Below are positions 1 through 5,993 of a DNA stretch of 11,655 nt, piece after piece (position 1 is the first letter of the stretch; every line of letters starts with the position of its first letter). The position numbers were made by a program, and so were the translations under genes. Origin of the DNA: Bacillota bacterium (GTDB lineage Bacteria > Bacillota > Clostridia > Christensenellales > Aristaeellaceae); the NCBI GenBank assembly GCA_023416585.1, contig JAEZHM010000151.1:1-11655 (forward strand). The letters are read 5' to 3'. The notes below the pieces were generated by a model that did no database searches, was not told the origin of the DNA, and saw nothing but the letters and a program-made list of their open reading frames with translations.

Positions 1-67
1 TAATCCATCAATTGAAGAATTATCCTTGTTAATTGAATCTGATTTTAGTTATAAGATAGATTTATAG
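1..67 (+). CDS. C-terminal end of an unidentified upstream protein (partial)
   Basis: The frame beginning at base 2 is open for 21 codons and stops with TAG at 65-67. The readable tail is rich in Glu, Ser, Leu and Ile (it ends YKIDL). Support comes mainly from context: a well-formed intrinsic terminator begins 13 bases after this stop, in the same direction, as expected for the end of a gene. The fragment is too short to assign a family, and an open run of 21 codons can occur by chance in AT-rich DNA. It is probably not part of the defence operon, because the terminator and a new promoter separate them. Confidence 0.45.
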   Translation, partial: NPSIEELSLLIESDFSYKIDL

Positions 68-80
68 TGATAAATACTGA

Positions 81-125
81 GGCAATCATCAGATTTATGG
101 TTTGGTGGTTGCCACTTTTTGTTTT
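81..125 (+). terminator. Rho-independent terminator after the upstream gene
   Basis: The arms GGCAATCATC (81-90) and GGTGGTTGCC (104-113) pair over 10 positions. Two of these are U-G wobbles in plus-strand RNA, and would be A-C mismatches in a minus-strand transcript, so the structure reads on the plus strand. Three weaker inner pairs (91-93 with 101-103) leave a 7-base loop. A T-rich tract, TTTTTGTTTT, follows at 116-125. The site lies just after the TAG at 65-67, so it likely ends that transcript and insulates the downstream operon. Confidence 0.7.
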
Positions 126-267
126 CAAAGTAGTTGAAGATTCTCATAGTACTTACATTCGTGAGTGCGTAGCCGGACATCTGTGATGGATGTTCTGAGT
201 GGATTGGGGACACTCCACAACAAGTAATCGCACAAGGGCTAGTCCTGTGCATTACTTTCCAGTTAGT
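126..267. other. Gene-free stretch with three small hairpins, function unknown
   Basis: No convincing gene is seen here. Three consecutive stem-loops can be drawn: 175-181 with 189-195 (7 pairs, one G-U, 7-base loop), 197-201 with 211-215 (5 pairs, 9-base loop), and 230-250 (GCACA/TGTGC plus GG/CC around a bulged A). The G-U pairs again favour plus-strand RNA. None is followed by a T-tract, so they are not terminators. This could be a small structured RNA, the remains of a mobile element, or chance. I see no clear promoter dedicated to it. Confidence 0.25.
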
Positions 268-319
268 AAAATGTGGTCAAAAAAACGACCAATAAAAATA
301 TTATGAGCAAAAATGTTGT
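268..319 (+). repeat. Direct repeat AAAATGTKGT and inverted repeat TGGTC-N8-GACCA upstream of the promoter
   Basis: The decamer AAAATGTGGT (268-277) recurs as AAAATGTTGT (310-319), with starts 42 bases apart, close to four helical turns. The first copy overlaps a perfect 5-base inverted repeat, TGGTC (274-278) and GACCA (287-291), around an 8-base A-rich spacer. The second copy overlaps the -35 box. The placement fits operator sites for a repressor or activator, possibly the small DNA-binding protein encoded next. Short repeats arise by chance in AT-rich DNA, so this is only a candidate. Confidence 0.35.
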
Positions 320-344
320 TTATTTCGAGAAAATGAAATATAAT
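316..344 (+). promoter_or_regulatory. Sigma-A type promoter of the defence operon
   Basis: A -35 box TTGTTT (316-321) and a perfect -10 box TATAAT (339-344) are separated by exactly 17 bases. Transcription would begin near 351, giving a leader of about 30 bases before the first start codon. The spacer carries an inverted repeat, ATTTC (322-326) and GAAAT (335-339), and another, AATAA (342-346) and TTATT (355-359), overlaps the -10 box and probable start point. A regulator bound there would block RNA polymerase. It is the only strong promoter I see in front of the six-gene run. Confidence 0.75.
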
Positions 345-382
345 AAAAATCGGGTTATTTTGCCAAAAAGGAGGTTGAAGCT

Positions 383-547
383 ATGGATTACTTAACAGTG
401 AAAGAAGCAGGAGATAAGTGGGGAATCACAGGTCGAATGGTTACGGTGTATTGTTCCAAGGGAAGAATACTTGGTGCTGTGAAAAAGGGTAATCTATGGT
501 TAATTCCACAAGCTGCTGAAAAGCCCGTTGACTTAAGAAAACAGTAA
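383..547 (+). CDS. Small excisionase/MerR-like helix-turn-helix protein (54 aa), probable operon regulator
   Basis: A 54-residue protein with a strong ribosome binding site, AAGGAGG at 368-374, 8 bases before the ATG. The sequence fits the small helix-turn-helix family related to excisionases and MerR: a YLTVKEAG start to the first helix, a WGIT turn, a second helix (about residues 17-28), then a hairpin wing with the typical LWLIP strand and a short charged tail (AEKPVDLRK). Such proteins bind DNA and lack a ligand or enzymatic domain. As first gene after the promoter, 19 bases ahead of the cytosine methyltransferase and next to short repeats, it most likely tunes expression of the operon, as controller proteins do for restriction systems. 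That role is inferred. A recombination-directionality role is less likely because no integrase is present. Confidence 0.8.
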   Translation: MDYLTVKEAGDKWGITGRMVTVYCSKGRILGAVKKGNLWLIPQAAEKPVDLRKQ

Positions 548-566
548 AGGATGGACTTATTAGCAT

Positions 567-1850
567 ATGTTTATAGATACAAAATTACTGAGTAATAACG
601 TACTTAATTTCATTGATTTGTTTGCAGGTGCGGGTGGCCTTTCAGAAGGGTTTATTCAGGCTGGTTTTAACCCAATTGCACATGTTGAGATGAATCCTAT
701 GGCATCAGCAACTTTGGAAACGCGATCGGCTTATCATTATCTAAAAAAAGAAGGAGACGCATTACGTTATTATTACCAGTATGAACGTGGCGAACTTTCA
801 AGAGAAGAACTTTTTACACATGTTCCAGAAGAAGTTACTTCGACAGTTATAAACGCAGAGATGACAGATAAAACAATTAAAGATATATTCAATCGGATCG
901 ATGCAATTATGGAGCATGATGGGATAAATCATGTTGATGTAATAATAGGTGGCCCACCATGTCAAGCATATTCTATAGTAGGAAGAGCTCAAAGCAGTCA
1001 TATGATTGTTCCCATGGAAGAAGATCCGAGAAATGAGCTATATAAGATGTATACTCGCTTTCTAAAAAAGTATACCCCGAAGATGTTTGTTTTTGAAAAT
1101 GTCGCAGGAATCAAGTCAGCCAGAGGCGGGAAGGCATACAAAAACCTACAAGCTCAACTCAGAAGAGTAGGATATGAAATCGAGTGTAGAGAGCAAAATG
1201 CGCAAGACCTTGGTGTTCTCCAAAAAAGAAAAAGGGTCATCATTATTGGATGGCAAAAGGGAACCGAACATTTTTACCCGGAGTTCGGGCAGAACAGAAG
1301 TAATGCAATAGTTAATGATCTTCTTGCCGACCTTGCTCCAGTGGTTAGAGGTCAAGAAAATAATTTATATAGATGTCGATATGAAGATTGTAGTGATTAC
1401 TTAAAAGAAAGTGGAATTCGAACTCCGGAAGACGTTGTGACACTTCATGTTGCCAGAACTAATATTCCAAGGGATGTGCAAATATATCAAAGAGCAATTG
1501 AGGCTTGGAATAATGGACATCAAAGAATTGACTATAGCCAACTACCAGAAGAATTAAAAACTCATAAGAATCAGACTTCGTTTAAGGACAGGTTCAAAGT
1601 GGTTGAGGGAGATGAGCACGCTTGCCATACTGTTTTGGCGCATCTGGCAAAGGATGGACATTATTTTATTCATCCAGATATAGAACAATGCAGATCAATT
1701 ACGGTAAGAGAAGCTGCAAGACTACAGACATTTCCAGATAGTTATTTTTTTGAAGGAAATAGAACAAGCAAATTTGTCCAAATAGGAAATGCAGTTCCGC
1801 CAATTATGGCAAAAGTAATTGCTGAGGGGATAAAGGAACAACTTAAATGA
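567..1850 (+). CDS. DNA cytosine-5 methyltransferase (DrmMII-like role)
   Basis: Transfers a methyl group from S-adenosylmethionine to carbon 5 of cytosine in DNA; 427 residues, a normal single-domain size. Motifs appear in canonical order: motif I FIDLFAGAGG near residues 15-24 (cofactor binding), motif IV GGPPCQ with catalytic Cys132, motif VI ENV at 177-179, motif VIII QKRKR at 219-223, motif IX TVREAARLQ from 379, and motif X GNAVPP at 407-412. The target recognition region would be about 235-370; its specificity cannot be read. It appears fully active. In this operon it should protect host DNA, as DrmMII does in class 2 DISARM. The start is the first possible one in frame, since a TAG lies two codons upstream, but its ribosome binding site is poor: AAGGA at 547-551, 15 bases away. 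Translation may therefore be low or coupled to the preceding gene. Confidence 0.93.
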   Translation: MFIDTKLLSNNVLNFIDLFAGAGGLSEGFIQAGFNPIAHVEMNPMASATLETRSAYHYLKKEGDALRYYYQYERGELSREELFTHVPEEVTSTVINAEMTDKTIKDIFNRIDAIMEHDGINHVDVIIGGPPCQAYSIVGRAQSSHMIVPMEEDPRNELYKMYTRFLKKYTPKMFVFENVAGIKSARGGKAYKNLQAQLRRVGYEIECREQNAQDLGVLQKRKRVIIIGWQKGTEHFYPEFGQNRSNAIVNDLLADLAPVVRGQENNLYRCRYEDCSDYLKESGIRTPEDVVTLHVARTNIPRDVQIYQRAIEAWNNGHQRIDYSQLPEELKTHKNQTSFKDRFKVVEGDEHACHTVLAHLAKDGHYFIHPDIEQCRSITVREAARLQTFPDSYFFEGNRTSKFVQIGNAVPPIMAKVIAEGIKEQLK

Positions 1851-1872
1851 TTATGAAAGGGGAAGTGCAACG

Positions 1873-4455
1873 GTGGGCGTTATCGAAAATTCATATGCAG
1901 AAATTAAACGCCAAGAACTGGCGCTAAATCCCTATAGCTGTTTATCGCTGGCTGATATAGATTTAAATCCGCATCAGGTTGAAGCATTCGTATTTGCACT
2001 TGCATCTCTTGAACAAGGTGGTGCAATTTTGGCAGATGAGGTTGGATTAGGTAAGACAATTGAAGCAGGTCTAGTTCTTAAATACTTACTGATGAAAGGC
2101 AAGCAAAAAATATTATTGATTATGCCATCAAACTTGAGAAGGCAATGGCAAATAGAACTCGATGAAAAGTTTGGTATTGATTCATTGATTGTTGATAGTT
2201 CAAATATTGAGGATTATAGAAGAGAAGTCAAAGAGAAAACAGCAGTAATTATTGCATCTTATAATTTTGTAGCTAAACGCAAAGAACAGCTGGGATTAGT
2301 TTCATGGGACTTTTGCGTGTTTGATGAAGCACACAGAATCAGAAATGTTCATAAAAATGGAATGAAAATGGCATCTGCCATATATCAGCTTACAAAGGAC
2401 ATTCCAAAGATTATGCTGACAGCTACTCCGATGCAGAATACGCTTTTGGATCTATATGGGTTGGTACAGTTTATTGATGACAAGGTATTCTACGATAAAG
2501 CTGTATTTAATGAGAGATATGTAAAGGAAGAGATGTATGACGAGTTGAAACAACAGCTAGGGCCAGTCATACAGAGAACACTTAGGAGTGAAGTGACGGA
2601 TTATCTTTTATTCCCTGAGAGAAAAGAGGTAACTGTAGATTTCTCTTTATCAGCACCAGAGATAGAACTTTATGTCATGATAAATAACTATCTCAAGAAA
2701 GAGGTGCTGTATGCACTTCCTAATTCGAGAAGGACACTAATTACTTCGGTCATTAGAAAGCTTCTTGCGTCCTCAAGCGTAGCTGTTGCGGAAACATTTG
2801 AGGCATTAAAGAAACGATTGATTATTCTTAAGGAATCGTCAAGAGAGGAATCTGTTTCAGAGAGTTTAGATTACTTTTTTGCTTTTTTAGATGATGAACT
2901 TGATGAAGAGGAAGAGCCGGAGCGAGAGGAACTATATACAAGAGAAATGGTTAATGAATTTATCCAGCATGAGATAGATGAAGTAGATTCCATTACTAAA
3001 AAAGCTAATAACATCTCATATAATGCAAAAACAACAGCACTAAAACAGGCAATTTATCATGCATTTGAGTCTCAGATTAAAGATGGTATTGATGAAAAAG
3101 TGGTAATTTTTACTGAGTCAGTAAGAACTCAGCAGTTTCTATTTGATGAACTTACAAATAATGGTTATAAGGGCGACGTCCTTATGTTCAACGGTAGTCC
3201 AAGCGACAACATTACAAAGATAATTTATAAGGCATGGAAAACAAAAAACTTTGGAAAAATAATTGGTAGTCGGAGTGTGGAAATAAAAAGTGCAATTGTT
3301 GAAGCATTCAAAGAAGATTACAAGATTCTTTTGGCTACAGATTCAGGATCCGAAGGTCTAAATCTTCAGTTCTGCAATTCAGTTATTAATTATGACTTAC
3401 CATGGAATCCACAAAAAATTGAGCAACGTATTGGTAGGTGCCACAGATACGGACAGAAACACGATGTAGTAGTTATCAATCTATTAAACACAGAAAATGT
3501 TGCCGACCGGAGAGTATATGAGATCCTTTCACAGAAGTTTGAACTATTCCAAGGTGTGTTCGGCGCATCAGACAAGGCTATTGGACTATTGGAGAGTGGT
3601 GTGGATTTCGAAAAAAGAATCGCTCAGATATACCAAGATTGTAAGAATGCAAATGAATTCATAAAGGAGTTTGCGTCTTTCGAAAAAGAAATTGATAGAA
3701 AACGTAATAAAAAAATGGACGCATTACGGGGGATTTTATCAAAGAAGTTAACTGATGAGCATAAACAGGATTTTGCAAAAATACTTGATGAAATAGACGC
3801 ATATAGAGAAGAACAGAAATACTGGAGTACTATCTCTGATTTTGTTAATACAGGAACATATCCCAAATATTTTGAGACAGTTCAAGTTCTAGATATTGAG
3901 ATGTCGCATGGTTACTTAATCCTTGGTGGATGGTACCTAGATAATTTGATTAAATCGTCGATATGCGTAGCATGTGATGGTATAAATGTATATCAGCTCT
4001 CCGCTGAAGAGGTGAAGCAAGTTTTAAGTTGTTTAGCAGATATATCAGTTACCGAAACTCTGGCTGATAACAAAGTTCTTGGAAAAGTTTTAGAAGAAGC
4101 AGACAAGCTCTTATATGACAAATATTGTTCGTCAAAAATACAGGACATTGCTGCATACAGATTAAAGATGAGTACTTGGTTAACTTATCGCAAGGATGAA
4201 TTTTTAATGCAGATGAAGGATACTTCTGAGGAAAGAGAATTGGAAGATAAATATCAAGCGGAGACTAATTTCAAATTAAAGATTAAACTGAAGAAGCAAT
4301 TAGAAGAGCTTCAACAAAAGCGAAAGAAAAATGAGAAGGTGTTCCAAGATAAGATGCGAGAATTGGAGCGAGAAGCATCTGATATGGTTAATGATTATGA
4401 GCTAGAGCTGCTACGTAAACCGCAGCTATATGCAAAGATAGTAGTGAAATATTAG
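1873..4455 (+). CDS. SNF2-family ATP-dependent helicase/translocase, DrmD-like
   Basis: An 860-residue SF2 motor of the SNF2/RapA type. Lobe 1 has Walker A in DEVGLGKT (55-62, Lys61), the DEAH box at 151-154, and motif III LTATPMQNT (182-190). Lobe 2 has motif V (ATDSGSEGLNLQ) and motif VI QRIGRCHRYGQ (518-528) with the expected arginines. A strongly acidic linker (340-353) separates the lobes. The last 70 or so residues (about 786-848) are highly charged and likely form a coiled coil, possibly for contacts with partners. No nuclease or methyltransferase motif is seen. In class 1 DISARM the SNF2 protein DrmD sits beside a methyltransferase upstream of DrmA, the same relative order as here, so DrmD-like is the best label. 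A RapA-type housekeeping role is unlikely from context. The start is GTG with AAAGGGG at 1856-1862; the stop TAG overlaps the next gene's ribosome binding site. Confidence 0.9.
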   Translation: MGVIENSYAEIKRQELALNPYSCLSLADIDLNPHQVEAFVFALASLEQGGAILADEVGLGKTIEAGLVLKYLLMKGKQKILLIMPSNLRRQWQIELDEKFGIDSLIVDSSNIEDYRREVKEKTAVIIASYNFVAKRKEQLGLVSWDFCVFDEAHRIRNVHKNGMKMASAIYQLTKDIPKIMLTATPMQNTLLDLYGLVQFIDDKVFYDKAVFNERYVKEEMYDELKQQLGPVIQRTLRSEVTDYLLFPERKEVTVDFSLSAPEIELYVMINNYLKKEVLYALPNSRRTLITSVIRKLLASSSVAVAETFEALKKRLIILKESSREESVSESLDYFFAFLDDELDEEEEPEREELYTREMVNEFIQHEIDEVDSITKKANNISYNAKTTALKQAIYHAFESQIKDGIDEKVVIFTESVRTQQFLFDELTNNGYKGDVLMFNGSPSDNITKIIYKAWKTKNFGKIIGSRSVEIKSAIVEAFKEDYKILLATDSGSEGLNLQFCNSVINYDLPWNPQKIEQRIGRCHRYGQKHDVVVINLLNTENVADRRVYEILSQKFELFQGVFGASDKAIGLLESGVDFEKRIAQIYQDCKNANEFIKEFASFEKEIDRKRNKKMDALRGILSKKLTDEHKQDFAKILDEIDAYREEQKYWSTISDFVNTGTYPKYFETVQVLDIEMSHGYLILGGWYLDNLIKSSICVACDGINVYQLSAEEVKQVLSCLADISVTETLADNKVLGKVLEEADKLLYDKYCSSKIQDIAAYRLKMSTWLTYRKDEFLMQMKDTSEERELEDKYQAETNFKLKIKLKKQLEELQQKRKKNEKVFQDKMRELEREASDMVNDYELELLRKPQLYAKIVVKY

Positions 4456-4463
4456 GAGGAAGC

Positions 4464-5993
4464 ATGGAAAAAAGAGGCAGACTTGAACTTACATGGGTTG
4501 GCAAATATGAAGAAGAAAAATTAGAACCAAGAATATTGGTAGAGGACAAATTAAAGTCATATGGAGACCATGATACTGAAAATATGTTGATTCATGGGGA
4601 TAATTTGCTTGCGCTAAAGGCTTTAGAAAAAGATTACGTAGGCAAAGTGAAATGCATTTATATAGATCCACCATATAATACAGGGAATGCTTTTGAACAC
4701 TATGAAGACGGTATCGAACATTCAATATGGCTAAATATGATAAGAGCTCGTTTGGAAATATTATGGTCATTATTAGATGGTCAAACTGGTTCTATCTGGG
4801 TTTCTATAGATGATGATGAGATGCCTTATCTGCGAGTACTTATGGATGAATTATTTGGAAGAACAAACTTTATAGCTTCAAATGTATGGCAAAAAAGATA
4901 TTCAAGGGAAAACAGGGAGGCTATTGGAGATGTACATGAGTATATCATAGTATACGCCAAAAACCCTGCGATGTTTAAGAATGGAAGAAACAAGATTGCT
5001 GTTAGCTTGGAAGAAATGAAAGCATACAAAAATCCAAATAATGACCCCAAAGGTCCTTGGAGACCTGTACCGATGACTGCTCAAGCGGGACATGCAACTA
5101 AGGATCAATTTTATGAAATAACAACACCAACTGGTGTTGTGCATACTCCGCCTGATGGAAGGTGTTGGGCATTAAGTAAGGCTACATATGAGCGTCTTTT
5201 AGCAGAAGGAAGAATATATTTTGGAAAGAGTGGAGATTCACAACCTAATACGATTAGATATTTTACAGAAGTAGAGGGAGTTGTTCCATGGACTTGGTGG
5301 CCAAGTGAAGAGGTTGGACATACCGACGAGGCAAAAAAAGAAATCTATGGATTGTTTGGAAAGACTAATGCATTTGATACACCAAAACCGGAGCGATTGT
5401 TACAAAGGATTTTACATATAGCAACTAACCCAGGCGACTTGGTATTGGACGCATTCATTGGCACTGGAACAACATGTGCCGTGGCTCATAAAATGGGAAG
5501 AAAATGGATTGGAATAGAAATGGGAGAGCAATGTTATGACTTCTGCGAAGTTAGAATGAAAAATGTTGTTGACGGAGAACAAGGAGGCGTTTCAAAGGAA
5601 ATGAATTGGCAAGGTGGAGGCGGATACAAGTTTTATGAACTAGCTGAACCTCTTCTTGTGAAGCATCCAAAGATACCAGTTTACATACTGAATCCAGACT
5701 ATTCTTGGGATATGGTGTGCGAGGCTATATGCAAAATCGAAGGATTTACATATAAACCAACAGGAGAATTTCATGGGTACTCATCTGAAAATAGATTCAT
5801 TCATATTACAGATGAGTTTGTAAATAGCAAGTATGTTATGAACTTAACTAAGGCTCTTGGAGAGAGACAGTCTGTATTAATATATTGTATTAAAAATCAA
5901 GCAAACATGATGCTGCCTGTAAATGTAGAGATTAAAAAGATTCCAAAAGATCTTCTTTCAAAGTGCAGTTTTGTGAGCGAGGTGGAGGCATGA
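4464..5993 (+). CDS. mod: Type III restriction Mod-like DNA adenine-N6 methyltransferase
   Basis: Methylates adenine in a short asymmetric site and, in type III systems, also supplies sequence recognition for the Mod-Res complex. The 509 residues have the beta-class order: catalytic motif IV DPPYNT (68-73) comes first, with an EHSIWL segment and SIWVSIDD typical of type III Mod following. Motif I, the cofactor-binding AFIGTGTT (330-337), lies in the second half. The target recognition domain is expected between them (about 130-310). A C-terminal extension of about 140 residues after the methylase core is unassigned. ATG at 4464 has AGGAGG at 4454-4459, overlapping the previous stop. The 3' end overlaps res by ATGA. 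No simple repeat tract is seen, so the phase variation known for some mod genes is not suggested. Here it takes the position DrmMI has in class 1 DISARM, but its family is type III Mod. Confidence 0.92.
   Translation: MEKRGRLELTWVGKYEEEKLEPRILVEDKLKSYGDHDTENMLIHGDNLLALKALEKDYVGKVKCIYIDPPYNTGNAFEHYEDGIEHSIWLNMIRARLEILWSLLDGQTGSIWVSIDDDEMPYLRVLMDELFGRTNFIASNVWQKRYSRENREAIGDVHEYIIVYAKNPAMFKNGRNKIAVSLEEMKAYKNPNNDPKGPWRPVPMTAQAGHATKDQFYEITTPTGVVHTPPDGRCWALSKATYERLLAEGRIYFGKSGDSQPNTIRYFTEVEGVVPWTWWPSEEVGHTDEAKKEIYGLFGKTNAFDTPKPERLLQRILHIATNPGDLVLDAFIGTGTTCAVAHKMGRKWIGIEMGEQCYDFCEVRMKNVVDGEQGGVSKEMNWQGGGGYKFYELAEPLLVKHPKIPVYILNPDYSWDMVCEAICKIEGFTYKPTGEFHGYSSENRFIHITDEFVNSKYVMNLTKALGERQSVLIYCIKNQANMMLPVNVEIKKIPKDLLSKCSFVSEVEA

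Noticed and set aside
230..250. Hairpin considered as a second terminator
   Set aside because: Its stem is bulged and no T-tract follows it.
49..252. Minus-strand open frame of 67 codons in the gene-poor left region
   Set aside because: It overlaps the terminator and the end of the upstream gene, has only a weak ribosome binding site, and its sequence (many Cys, His, Ser, Pro) resembles no family I know.
1745..1751. Run of seven T inside the cytosine methyltransferase as a slippage site
   Set aside because: The reading frame is intact and motif X follows normally; runs of seven T are common in AT-rich DNA (another is at 6274-6280).
4489..5144. Several minus-strand open frames opposite mod
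   Set aside because: They are shadows of the coding strand; the mod frame carries all catalytic motifs there.
4464..5993. Possible phase-variable mod gene
   Set aside because: No tetra- or pentanucleotide repeat tract or long homopolymer is present; the gene is intact.
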